A DNA stretch of 35,097 nt from NCBI GenBank assembly GCA_012522955.1, contig JAAYJK010000082.1, positions 1 through 35,097 of the forward strand, written 5' to 3'. The first letter of the stretch is position 1. Each line of letters starts with the position of its first letter. Below are positions 25,293 to 32,731 of the stretch, piece after piece. The position numbers and the translations under genes are program-made. The notes beneath the pieces were generated by a model. The model worked only from the letters and a program-made list of their open reading frames with translations. It had not been told where the DNA came from and did no database searches. Source of the stretch: Syntrophomonadaceae bacterium (GTDB lineage Bacteria > Bacillota > Syntrophomonadia > Syntrophomonadales > Syntrophomonadaceae).

Positions 25293-25312
25293 GTAAAAGC
25301 AATTGCTTTTAC
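25293..25312. promoter_or_regulatory. 20-bp perfect palindrome between yitT-like and DUF554 genes
   Basis: GTAAAAGC-AATT-GCTTTTAC reads the same on both strands. It can fold as an 8-bp stem with a 4-nt loop in which each 3' arm carries TTTT, so it may be a weak two-way terminator or an operator for the DUF554 gene that starts 57 bp downstream. Confidence 0.45.
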
Positions 25313-25368
25313 CATCCGAAAGTGCTAGTATGTTCCTGGTAAAGATCAGGATCGGAGAGGACCTTTTG

Positions 25369-26073
25369 ATGCTGGGTACCATAGTAAATACAGCTGCCAT
25401 CCTGCTGGGAGCAGTGATTGGATTATTGTTTAAAGGCGGCATCCCTGAATCTTATAATCAGACCATCATGAAAGCCATTGGTCTAGCGGTAGTATTAATC
25501 GGATTGCTAAATGCCTTCCAGACTGAGAATATTCTATTGCTCATATTCAGCCTAGCCATCGGCAGCCTGCTGGGTGAAATGATAAAAATAGAAAATGGCC
25601 TGGAAAACCTGGGCAATTGGCTGGAATCTCGCTTCTCTTCCTCTGACAGCAACATCTCCCGTGGTTTTGTTACCTCCAGTCTCTTGTTCTGTGTTGGAGC
25701 TATGGCCATTGTTGGTTCTCTGGAGAGCGGCCTATCGGGCAATCATCAAACCCTTTTTGCCAAATCGGTATTGGACGGAATTTCTTCCATTGTCTTTGCC
25801 TCCACTATGGGCCTGGGAGTAGCTTTTTCTGCTGCCTCGGTATTTATCTACCAGGGTTTTATAACCTTAACTGCATCCTTTCTTCAGCAATTTCTAATTG
25901 AAGCCGCTATTACCGAAATGTCTGCAGTAGGAGGACTGCTGATATTAGCCATTGGAATGAATATTTTAGATTTGCCGCGGATTAAAGTGGGGAATATGCT
26001 GCCGGCTATATTTTTACCTTTGATTTATTATATACTGCTGCCATACTTCTCAATCCTGCAGGGACTGTTTTAA
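25369..26073 (+). CDS. DUF554-family membrane protein (YdfK/YqgA-like)
   Basis: A 234-aa polytopic membrane protein with about six to seven helices. Family hallmarks are the start MLGTIVNTAAILLGAVIGLLFK, the central SLESGLSGNHQTLFAKSVLDGISSIVFAS segment, GVAFSAASVFIYQG, and MSAVGGLLILAIGMNILDL near the end. Its function is unknown; transport is assumed for the family. The ATG at 25369 follows GGAGAGG; in-frame upstream codons (from 25303) overlap the palindrome and have no ribosome binding site. No clear terminator was seen in the 199 bp downstream. Confidence 0.87.
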   Translation: MLGTIVNTAAILLGAVIGLLFKGGIPESYNQTIMKAIGLAVVLIGLLNAFQTENILLLIFSLAIGSLLGEMIKIENGLENLGNWLESRFSSSDSNISRGFVTSSLLFCVGAMAIVGSLESGLSGNHQTLFAKSVLDGISSIVFASTMGLGVAFSAASVFIYQGFITLTASFLQQFLIEAAITEMSAVGGLLILAIGMNILDLPRIKVGNMLPAIFLPLIYYILLPYFSILQGLF

Positions 26074-26272
26074 AAGCGCCGCCACCTGAATCAAGATGGA
26101 TATAGATCCTTCGGTTAAATTCCTATATAACCCCTTTTTCTTTTGGTTTAATTGCTTTCCCTGCTCAAAGTTATATTTCACTGGATGGGATGCAGAAATA
26201 CCCCGCCTCCAGATTTCACCTGGGCAAGATCATGCTGCATCTAATGGCTGCCAATTATACTTCATCCATTTA

Positions 26273-26698
26273 TCATTTGTTTATTAATATTAGTCCAACG
26301 ATACAGAATATAGCCCCCAGCATTTTGTTGATCCCGAAACCCTCTTTGTAAAACAGTATTCCAATGGGAATCAGCATCAGAGCCAGAGCTATATTGGCCA
26401 CTAAAGAGCCCACACTTATTTTCCATCCTGCCCGATAGGCCATCAAATAGCCAAATTCCAGGCCCACAATAGCAATACCCAGAGCCCAACTGGTCCAATT
26501 TAAATTTTCTAAGGATTGAAAAAATCCCTGCTGGTTTTTGTTAAACAAAAATAGAATAAGGGTAACTACAGCTGCCGTAATATAGGTGATGAATAAAGCA
26601 GAAAAAGGATCTGCTTTGGCCGGGGTAGATTTCTGGCATATATTGTATATAACATTGGATGCCACTATAAGTACAATTGAAAAGACATACATGAACAT
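26273..26698 (-). CDS. Single-domain EamA/DMT transporter
   Basis: A 141-aa membrane protein with four or five helices (about 2-18, 31-50, 66-86, 95-113, 121-139), making one EamA (half-size DMT) unit that must dimerise to transport. The segments WALGIAIVGLEFGYLMAYRAG and SVGSLVANIALALMLIPIGILFYKE are typical of DMT proteins. It lacks the conserved membrane glutamate pattern of EmrE, so it is closer to the EamA-like than to the SMR drug pumps. CAGGAG precedes the ATG by 9 nt. It is the only minus-strand gene in the accessory block, flanked by gaps of about 200 and 580 bp. Confidence 0.82.
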   Translation of the reverse strand: MFMYVFSIVLIVASNVIYNICQKSTPAKADPFSALFITYITAAVVTLILFLFNKNQQGFFQSLENLNWTSWALGIAIVGLEFGYLMAYRAGWKISVGSLVANIALALMLIPIGILFYKEGFGINKMLGAIFCIVGLILINK

Positions 26699-27279
26699 AA
26701 CGCTTATCTCCTGAAATTATCCGCAGACCCATGTTGTTTCTGCCTGCAGCATTTGAATTGGGGCCTTCCATAAATCATCTCACTATCTTCGATTAATAAT
26801 ACTATATCTTATAAAAATATACACTTGTTCCCTGCGAAAAACCTAGCGCAACTGGTATGGATACATAAACATGTAGGAGCCATTTAATGCAGCATGGTAG
26901 CAACACCTTGGGAAACCCAACGACGAAGAGAAGCGAGAGGACCTCCCAATAATTGAAGATGGATCATTTGGGTGCATTTGGGGGTAGTCGTTACCATAAA
27001 GGAGCATGGTCTTATCGATTCGCTCTATCGCTAAGTCAGCCTATCATAACCCCTTTCAATACTTTATATAAGGTTTGCTTCCCTTTTCCAAATCCTGTAG
27101 CATATATTATATCATCTTTCTTCCAGATATGCCCTGTTATAAAAACCCCAGCTTGTATAAAATAGGCAAAATTGTTCTTTATATGTGTAGCCATATATAG
27201 TAATAGGTTTTCTTGTTACGGGAAAATTATGTCATTTATGGTTTTTTGTGTAATTAAGATTGCTTGGTAGGTGAGGAAA
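26699..27279. other. 581-bp gap without a recognised gene, upstream of ectA
   Basis: I found no credible gene here. Bases 26699-26830 contain the promoter side of the minus-strand transporter. Bases 26840-27000 are more structured: a TTGGG-AAA-CCCAA hairpin (26908-26920) and a purine-rich run follow. Short open pieces occur in this part in different frames (for example GNPTTKRSERTSQ, and KMDHLGAFGGSRYHKGAW near 26953) but do not join into a gene. Bases 27060-27279 are AT-rich and should hold the ectA promoter; TTGTTA (27213-27218) with TATGGT (27237-27242) at 18-bp spacing is a weak candidate. Confidence 0.5.
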
Positions 27280-27792
27280 ATGAGAAAAGAAAAACAGTTT
27301 AAATCATTAGAATTACGTAGTCCCCGGATAGAGGATGGGGGAGCTGTGTGGCAACTGGTTAAGGAAACGAGATCACTGGATTTAAATTCCCCTTATAGTT
27401 ATTTGATCTTATGCAAATTTTTTAATAAAACCTGTGTAGTAGCTGAACATAACGGGCAAATAGTAGGCTTTATCTCTGGATTCAACCCGCCAGAAAAACC
27501 CGATGTTCTTTTTATCTGGCAGGTGGCAGTAGCAGAATCCCAACGCAAAAAAGGACTGGGTCTTAGAATGTTAAAAACACTGCTTAAACGCCCAGAATGT
27601 AAAGAAGTACAATTCCTTGAACTCACGGTTAATCCATCCAACCATCCCGCTATAAGTCTATATGCCAAACTGGCCCGTGATATGGAGACTAGCTACACTA
27701 TATCAGAATGTTTTTCCAAAGATATGTTCCCGGCAGGGAATCATGAGCCTGAACTGCTTTACCGCATTGGCCCCTTTTTCCCAGCCGTTTAG
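27280..27792 (+). CDS. ectA: L-2,4-diaminobutyrate N-gamma-acetyltransferase (EctA)
   Basis: Second step of ectoine synthesis: transfers acetyl from acetyl-CoA to L-2,4-diaminobutyrate. The 170-aa protein is a GNAT with EctA-specific segments: LRSPRIEDGGAVWQLVKE, DLNSPYSYLILCKFF, GFISGFNPPEKPDVLFIWQV, the acetyl-CoA loop QRKKGLGLRML and ELTVNPSNHPAISLYAKLAR. I use the ATG at 27280 with AGGTGAGG just upstream; a GTG three codons earlier (27271) is possible. It is the first gene of ectABC, 54 bp before ectB. No aspartokinase gene (ask_ect) or EctR regulator gene is seen in the window. Confidence 0.93.
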   Translation: MRKEKQFKSLELRSPRIEDGGAVWQLVKETRSLDLNSPYSYLILCKFFNKTCVVAEHNGQIVGFISGFNPPEKPDVLFIWQVAVAESQRKKGLGLRMLKTLLKRPECKEVQFLELTVNPSNHPAISLYAKLARDMETSYTISECFSKDMFPAGNHEPELLYRIGPFFPAV

Positions 27793-27846
27793 ATTAAAAT
27801 GATAAGATTGATGTTTTTTTGGTGTACAAAAAAGGAGGGTGTTTAG

Positions 27847-29196
27847 TTGCAGACAACTATTACTAAACCAAGGAGTGTATTTGATGAACTGGAATCAGAA
27901 GTGCGAAGTTATTGTAGGAGCTTTCCCACGGTATTCAACAGGGCTAAAGGTTATAAGCTTTGGGATGTCCACGGTCGGGAGTATATTGATTTCTTTGCGG
28001 GAGCTGGAGCCTTAAATTACGGACATAACAATAGCCGGCTACAGGAAAGACTGGTTGATTATATTGCAGCTGATGGGGTTACCCATAGTTTGGACATGTC
28101 AACCAAGGCCAAGGAAAATTTCCTGGAGCGTTTTGATGAAATAATTTTAAAACCGCGGGGCATGAGGTATAAGATTATGTTTCCGGGGCCAACAGGTACT
28201 AATGCAGTAGAAAGTGCATTAAAACTGGCCCGCAAGGTAACCAAGCGTGATACTATTATCTGCTTCACCAATGCATTTCATGGGATGACCATGGGATCTC
28301 TTTCTGTTACTGGTAATTCCTCTAAAAGGAAGGGGGCCGGGGTTGCTCTTCATAACAGCGTCTTTATGCCCTATGACCAGTTTCTGGGGCAGGAGGTCAA
28401 TACGGTGGAGTATCTCCAACATTTCTTGGATGACAATTCTAGCGGCGTTGATCTCCCAGCCGCCATTATATTGGAAACCGTGCAGGGTGAAGGTGGTATC
28501 AATGTTGCTAGCTTTAAGTGGCTTAAAGGTGTTGAAGAAGTTTGCCGTCAGAACAACATCCCCCTGATAGTGGACGACATCCAAGTGGGATGTGGCCGCA
28601 CCGGAACTTTTTTCAGTTTTGAACCGGCTGGTATTAAGCCAGATATAGTATGCCTATCCAAATCCATCAGTGGTTATGGTTTACCTATGGCGTTAACCCT
28701 AATTAAACCAGAATTGGATATCTGGTCTCCAGGAGAACATAATGGTACCTTTCGGGGAAATAACCTAGCTTTTATTACTGCTGCTGAAGCATTGAGCTAC
28801 TGGGAAGATAACCAGCTAAGCTCCCAAATTAAAGAAAAGGGGGAAACCGTAAGCTCTTTCTTGCACGAGATGGTGGAAGAGCATCCGGAAATCGCCGGAG
28901 AAGTACGGGGTAGGGGTTTGATGCAAGGAATAGCCTGTGGTGTTCCGGGATTAGCAGAGTTAATATGCTCGGTTGCATTTGAAAAAGGCTTGATAATGGA
29001 AACTTCAGGTTCCAACAGCGAAGTGTGCAAAGTAATGCCCCCCCTGATAATTGATAACTCGGGGTTGAAACAGGGATTAAATATATTTAAGGATAGTATT
29101 AAAGATCCCCAGATAAAAAATCATATCAAGAAAAATCCCCGGCTTAAAAGCAAAAAGAAGGCCCCTTCTTTTAGGGCTTTAGCTAAACTGAAATAG
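27847..29196 (+). CDS. ectB: Diaminobutyrate--2-oxoglutarate aminotransferase (EctB), TTG start, C-terminal extension
   Basis: First step of ectoine synthesis: converts aspartate semialdehyde to L-2,4-diaminobutyrate with glutamate as amino donor. The 449-aa class III PLP aminotransferase has [67 protein letters not shown] and the PLP lysine K272 in [13 protein letters not shown]. EctB is usually about 420 residues; here a lysine-rich tail ([20 protein letters not shown]) adds some 25-30 residues. The TTG start at 27847 follows AAGGAGGGTG with 5-nt spacing, and no better ATG is near. It lies within the ectABC operon. Confidence 0.93.
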   Translation: MQTTITKPRSVFDELESEVRSYCRSFPTVFNRAKGYKLWDVHGREYIDFFAGAGALNYGHNNSRLQERLVDYIAADGVTHSLDMSTKAKENFLERFDEIILKPRGMRYKIMFPGPTGTNAVESALKLARKVTKRDTIICFTNAFHGMTMGSLSVTGNSSKRKGAGVALHNSVFMPYDQFLGQEVNTVEYLQHFLDDNSSGVDLPAAIILETVQGEGGINVASFKWLKGVEEVCRQNNIPLIVDDIQVGCGRTGTFFSFEPAGIKPDIVCLSKSISGYGLPMALTLIKPELDIWSPGEHNGTFRGNNLAFITAAEALSYWEDNQLSSQIKEKGETVSSFLHEMVEEHPEIAGEVRGRGLMQGIACGVPGLAELICSVAFEKGLIMETSGSNSEVCKVMPPLIIDNSGLKQGLNIFKDSIKDPQIKNHIKKNPRLKSKKKAPSFRALAKLK

Positions 29197-29232
29197 CCCG
29201 ATAGACTATCTAAGAAAAGAGGTAAGATAAAA

Positions 29233-29622
29233 ATGATAGTGAAGCACCTGAATGATATTATCGGAACCGAAAATGACGTTGATACGGAAACCTGGCGAAG
29301 CTACCGCATCCTGTTAAAAAAAGATGGCATGGGATTTTCTTTCCATCACACGATTATTAAAGCTGGAACCGAGACCTTAATCTGGTACAAAAAGCATCTG
29401 GAAGCTGTATATTGCATCGAAGGGTCAGGAGAGATAGAATTGGCCGATAATGGGAAAATCCACCTCATCAACCCAGGCACGCTCTATGCACTAAATGGAC
29501 ATGAAAAACACTTGCTTAGGGCTGAATCCGACATGCATATGGTTTGCGTATTTAATCCGCCGGTTACAGGCCGGGAAGTACACGATAAAGACGGCTCCTA
29601 TCCTCTGCCGGCTGATGATTAA
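29233..29622 (+). CDS. ectC: Ectoine synthase (EctC)
   Basis: Final step of ectoine synthesis: cyclises N-gamma-acetyl-diaminobutyrate to ectoine with loss of water. The 129-aa cupin has the expected length. Metal ligands match those known for EctC: E57 (HLEAVYCIEG), Y85 (GTLYALNGH) and H93 (EKHLLRA). MIVKHLNDIIGTENDV and GMGFSFHHTIIKAGTETLIWYK are typical, as is the C-terminal NPPVTGREVHDKDGSYPL. AAAGAGGTAAG precedes the ATG. It is followed by an 18-bp-stem hairpin and an MmgE/PrpD-family gene rather than by ectD, the oxygen-dependent hydroxylase gene often found here. Confidence 0.96.
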   Translation: MIVKHLNDIIGTENDVDTETWRSYRILLKKDGMGFSFHHTIIKAGTETLIWYKKHLEAVYCIEGSGEIELADNGKIHLINPGTLYALNGHEKHLLRAESDMHMVCVFNPPVTGREVHDKDGSYPLPADD

Positions 29623-29653
29623 TCTATAAGAACTTTAATAATAACAACTCCAC

Positions 29654-29692
29654 GCTGCCGTCATTTAGCTATGCTAGCTAAATGACGGCAGC
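29654..29692 (+). terminator. 18-bp perfect hairpin between ectC and the MmgE/PrpD gene
   Basis: Bases 29654-29671 and 29675-29692 are perfectly complementary, with a TGC loop. The stem reads GCTGCCGTCATTTAGCTA at its 5' arm. No U-run follows (CAAATTGAGGAGG comes next). It may end most ectABC transcription, shield the upstream mRNA, or act as a processing site that sets the amount of the downstream message. The next ribosome binding site starts 8 nt after it. Confidence 0.6.
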
Positions 29693-29715
29693 CAAATTGA
29701 GGAGGTAATTAAACC

Positions 29716-31119
29716 ATGAAATCCTCTCATGATGATGAATATATTATAAATATAATATGCCAAGTGATTGAAAAAACAGAGTATGAAGACCTGCCTCCCT
29801 ACGTACTTGATTTTGCCAAGAGACATATCCTGGATACCATTGGAGCCATCATTGGTGGGTCAAGCATGAAGCATATTTCTTCCGTAGTTGATTTTGTCAA
29901 AGAGCAGGGCGGCAGAGCCCAGAGTACGATTCCCCTGTTTGGAGGCCAAGTCCCGGCTTCCCTGTGTGCCTTCGCCCTAGGACCTGCAGCTAGGGCTACT
30001 GACCTGGGAGATTGCCATGAAGAAGCGGGGCATAGTGCCGAATATACCCTGCCTGCTTTAATCGCAGCTGCTGGTTTAAAACCTGGTGTTTCCGGTCAAC
30101 AATTACTGTTGTCTTTTATCCTGGGGCAAGAAATATTGATTCGAACTGGTAAAGCCTATCACTGTGTAAGCTGTGAACAAAATTCAGGAAGCCAAGGGGG
30201 CCACTACATCTTTGGCCCAGTAGTAGCAGTAGGAAAGCTTCTGGGTTTGAATTCCAGCCAGCTTAGAACTGCTCTGGGAATGGCCAAATCTATGACTCAG
30301 CCATACGACATGTCCATGTATACCCCCGCCAACTTTATGATCAGCCTTCATCATGGTTTTATCGCTCAGGATGCTGTTAATATATGCCTATTAGCACAGA
30401 AAGACCTGATCAGAGAATATAGCCAGATATTTACAGGACCACGAGGATTTTACTCATTATTCGCCCGAGCAGACAATGACATTGCTCTTTCTATGATAAG
30501 CGATGGTATTGGGCAACGATGGGAAATGACTAAAACGACTCTGAAGCCTTACCCTTCTTGTAATTGTACCCATACTTCCATAACAGGGATATTGGATCAA
30601 ATGGGCCAATACGGTTTTAGCTATTCTGACATCGCTGCTATACATTTGGATGAATCTCAGATTAACTGGACCATTGTAGCTCAGCCATATGATATAAAAT
30701 GGAACCCTAGGTCAATTACTGAATGCCAATTCAGTTTACCTTATACAGTTGCTGCCGCAGCATATGATGGCGATTTCTTTCTCGACGCCTACATCGAAGA
30801 AAAAAGATTTAATAGGGATATCCGGGAATTAATGCGAAAGATAACGGTAAAAATGGATATGGACTTACCTGCCTATTCTGCCATAGTTACCACTAAGCTG
30901 AAAAATGGTATGACCCATAGCGGGAAATATCTAACGGTTAAGGGGCATCCTGAAGATCCTTTTACTGATGAAGAGCTGATTATAAAATTCAAAAAATGCA
31001 GCTTATATTCCCTTCACCCGCTGCCTGAGTCTACTATCAATACAGTGATAGAAAGAATCTTATCTCTGGAGCAAATTGAAGATATAGGGCACGAAATTCT
31101 ACTACCCTTAACCCCCTAG
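29716..31119 (+). CDS. MmgE/PrpD-family protein downstream of ectABC
   Basis: A 467-aa protein of the MmgE/PrpD family, which includes 2-methylcitrate dehydratase, cis-aconitate decarboxylase and iminodisuccinate epimerase. The family pattern is clear: AKRHILDTIGAIIGGS (35-50), the active-site loop ATDLGDCHEEAGHSAE with D99 and H106 (comparable to D93 and H103 of cis-aconitate decarboxylase), GGHYIFGP with H163, and KPYPSCNCTH with H286. GAGGAGG lies upstream of the ATG. No other methylcitrate-cycle gene is near, so a 2-methylcitrate role is not supported. Its place after ectC suggests a task linked to ectoine or its precursors, or that it shares osmotic control. The reaction is unknown. Confidence 0.85.
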   Translation: MKSSHDDEYIINIICQVIEKTEYEDLPPYVLDFAKRHILDTIGAIIGGSSMKHISSVVDFVKEQGGRAQSTIPLFGGQVPASLCAFALGPAARATDLGDCHEEAGHSAEYTLPALIAAAGLKPGVSGQQLLLSFILGQEILIRTGKAYHCVSCEQNSGSQGGHYIFGPVVAVGKLLGLNSSQLRTALGMAKSMTQPYDMSMYTPANFMISLHHGFIAQDAVNICLLAQKDLIREYSQIFTGPRGFYSLFARADNDIALSMISDGIGQRWEMTKTTLKPYPSCNCTHTSITGILDQMGQYGFSYSDIAAIHLDESQINWTIVAQPYDIKWNPRSITECQFSLPYTVAAAAYDGDFFLDAYIEEKRFNRDIRELMRKITVKMDMDLPAYSAIVTTKLKNGMTHSGKYLTVKGHPEDPFTDEELIIKFKKCSLYSLHPLPESTINTVIERILSLEQIEDIGHEILLPLTP

Positions 31120-31264
31120 GTAAATAAGCTGGCCCCTGGACTTTTCAGCCTTAGGATAATTTTCAGCTCCAATTAACTTCAGTTGCTGGACCACCCGAGT
31201 ATGATACTGGGGGTTGACAGTAAACTCCGGTTAAGTACTTCATATTTACCCCAAGATACAAATA

Positions 31265-31744
31265 TCATTTATGGTATTTTTCGCCCCTGATTATTTTGTA
31301 TCCCCGGTAAAGCTGCTCAACAAGCATTAAAACCGCCATCTGGTGGGGAAAGGTCATGGAGGAGAAAGAGATGGATTGGTGAGCTCGTTGCCTTACCTCT
31401 TCGGATAAACCATGGGAACCGCCGATGACCAGGTTGACCCGGGGGTTGCCCGAATGGTTCCATTCATTGATGTACTGGGCTAATTGATGGGAGTCCAGAG
31501 ATTTTCCGGTTATATCAAATATAATCAAGAGCTCGTCTTTTCCTAGTAAGCCCAGTATTTTTTCTCCTTCTTTGTACAAGATTTTTTCTATCTCTTTATC
31601 TCCAGCCCGGGGGTTGATCTTCTCTTCCAGCCCTTCCAGCAATTCTATGCTGGTGTAGGAGTTTAGTCTTTTAGTGTATTCCTTGATTCCAGCCTGATAA
31701 AATGGCTCTCTTATCTTCCCTACGGATATTATTCGGTATTTCAT
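31265..31744 (-). CDS. rlmH: 23S rRNA (pseudouridine1915-N3)-methyltransferase RlmH
   Basis: SPOUT-class methyltransferase that modifies pseudouridine 1915 of 23S rRNA in assembled ribosomes. From the ATG at 31744 it has 159 residues, the usual family length. MKYRIISVGKIREPFYQAGI at the N-terminus, a knot-forming segment NLVIGGSHGLSEEV, and the end PHQMAVLMLVEQLYRGYKIIRGEKYHK are diagnostic. GGAG stands 6 nt upstream; an in-frame TTG at 31756 is a less likely start. In many Firmicutes it lies beside htrA; here cotJABC and a repeat are between them. Confidence 0.96.
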   Translation of the reverse strand: MKYRIISVGKIREPFYQAGIKEYTKRLNSYTSIELLEGLEEKINPRAGDKEIEKILYKEGEKILGLLGKDELLIIFDITGKSLDSHQLAQYINEWNHSGNPRVNLVIGGSHGLSEEVRQRAHQSISFSSMTFPHQMAVLMLVEQLYRGYKIIRGEKYHK

Positions 31745-31840
31745 AATCTGCTCCAATAAAATTTTTCTCCAGTTTAACCTTATTCAATGAAAAAATAAAG
31801 TAAGTCTCCTTTCATATTATTAGACAAGTATTTCAGTAAT

Positions 31841-31960
31841 GTCATCCTGAGGCAGTGCCAAAAGATCTAAAAGATTCTTTTCGCTGCGCTCAGAATGACA
31901 AACCCGGTGCTCAGAATGACAAACCCGGTGCTCAGAATGACAAACCCGGTGCTCAGAATG
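31841..31960. repeat. Interspersed palindromic repeat with a 21-bp tandem expansion
   Basis: GTCATCCTGAGG (31841-31852) begins a dyad that closes with CGCTGCGCTCAGAATGAC (31882-31899). It is of the kind often seen scattered in bacterial genomes. Its right end is expanded into three full 21-bp units (31888-31908, 31909-31929, 31930-31950; unit starts GCTCAGAATGAC and ends AAACCCGGT) plus a 10-bp partial unit (31951-31960). The 402-bp gap between rlmH and cotJC shows no believable gene; an apparent plus-strand frame here only translates the repeat. Confidence 0.8.
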
Positions 31961-32146
31961 CAAGCTGCGTACTTAGATTGACCAGCTGGGTTTTTGAATT
32001 ATACAAAATCTCATTTAAGCTAATTCTTGTTTTTCGCTTTGATGAATGCTCCTCTAACCCTGAGAGGCCAGAACCCGGCAAGGGATGCTGGGTAAAAACC
32101 GCGGTCATTAGCGTTGAAGACATCTGGGTAAAAAGGCTGAGCAGAA

Positions 32147-32731
32147 TTATGAGCCCATGAAGAAATAATGATCTTTGCCATAATAATCATATAGATGTTC
32201 CAGAGTTTCACCAAATCTTTGATAATGCACAATTTCCCTTTGTCTGAGCCAAGCCAGGGTCTCGGTTACGCCAGGATCGTCGGATAATTGTATCAAGTAT
32301 TCATAAGTAGCCCGGGCTTTTTCCTCGGCAGCCAGATTTTCATGCATATCAGCGATGGGATCTCCCTTGGATTGAATATAGGCGGCTGTCCACGGTACTC
32401 CATCACCATTCACAAAATAAAGGGCTTTATCATGATCTGCATAGTATCCATCCATCCCGGCGGCTTTAATGTCTCGGACTGAGGCATCTTTGGTAAGGTT
32501 ATAAACCAGAGTTGCTACTATTTCCATGTGTGCTAATTCTTCGGTACCAATATCATTTAATACAGCCTTGGACCTACCGGTAGGCATGGTATAGCGTTGA
32601 GTCAAATATCGCAGTGATGCCGCCAGTTCTCCATCCGGCCCCCCGTACTGGGTGATTACGACTTTAGCCAGTTTGGGATTGGTAGTACATATTTTAGCCG
32701 GATACTCTAACTTTTTTTCGTATATCCACAT
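32147..32731 (-). CDS. cotJC: Spore coat protein CotJC (manganese-catalase-like)
   Basis: A 194-aa ferritin-like protein of the manganese catalase/CotJC family, found in spore coats. MWIYEKKLEYPAKI and TNPKLAKVVITQYGGPDGEL are characteristic at the N-terminus. Metal-binding Glu/His segments are visible: GELAASLRYL, GTEELAHMEIVA, NLAAEEKARATYEYL and REIVHYQRFGE, so catalase activity is possible. It ends YFFMGS. GGGAGG lies upstream. It overlaps cotJB by 25 bp and is the last gene of cotJABC. Expression in the mother cell under sigma-E is known in Bacillus and likely here. Confidence 0.95.
   Translation of the reverse strand: MWIYEKKLEYPAKICTTNPKLAKVVITQYGGPDGELAASLRYLTQRYTMPTGRSKAVLNDIGTEELAHMEIVATLVYNLTKDASVRDIKAAGMDGYYADHDKALYFVNGDGVPWTAAYIQSKGDPIADMHENLAAEEKARATYEYLIQLSDDPGVTETLAWLRQREIVHYQRFGETLEHLYDYYGKDHYFFMGS

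Noticed and set aside
26096-26287. 63-codon plus-strand frame after the DUF554 gene
   Set aside because: No ribosome binding site, a Phe/Cys-rich AT-driven translation and no recognisable motif; treated as spacer.
26273-26698. EmrE/SugE-type small multidrug resistance protein
   Set aside because: The length is slightly larger and the usual SMR first-helix glutamate context is not visible; EamA/DMT half-transporter fits better.
26840-27060. Guanidine, c-di-AMP or c-di-GMP riboswitch upstream of the transporter or ectA
   Set aside because: Some paired segments exist, but I could not find the conserved core of any of these classes on either strand. A covariance-model scan would decide.
29716-31119. 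Gene as a 2-methylcitrate dehydratase (prpD) of propionate metabolism
   Set aside because: Only the general family is supported. No prpB, prpC or aconitase-like gene is in the window and the gene follows ectABC, so the specific name is not justified.
31888-31960. Possible CRISPR array
   Set aside because: The 21-bp units follow each other with no spacers, are only three full copies, and no cas gene is present.
31855-32160. Plus-strand 101-codon frame with repeats of QNDKPGA
   Set aside because: It only translates the interspersed repeat and its 21-bp tandem units; there is no ribosome binding site and no protein-like remainder.
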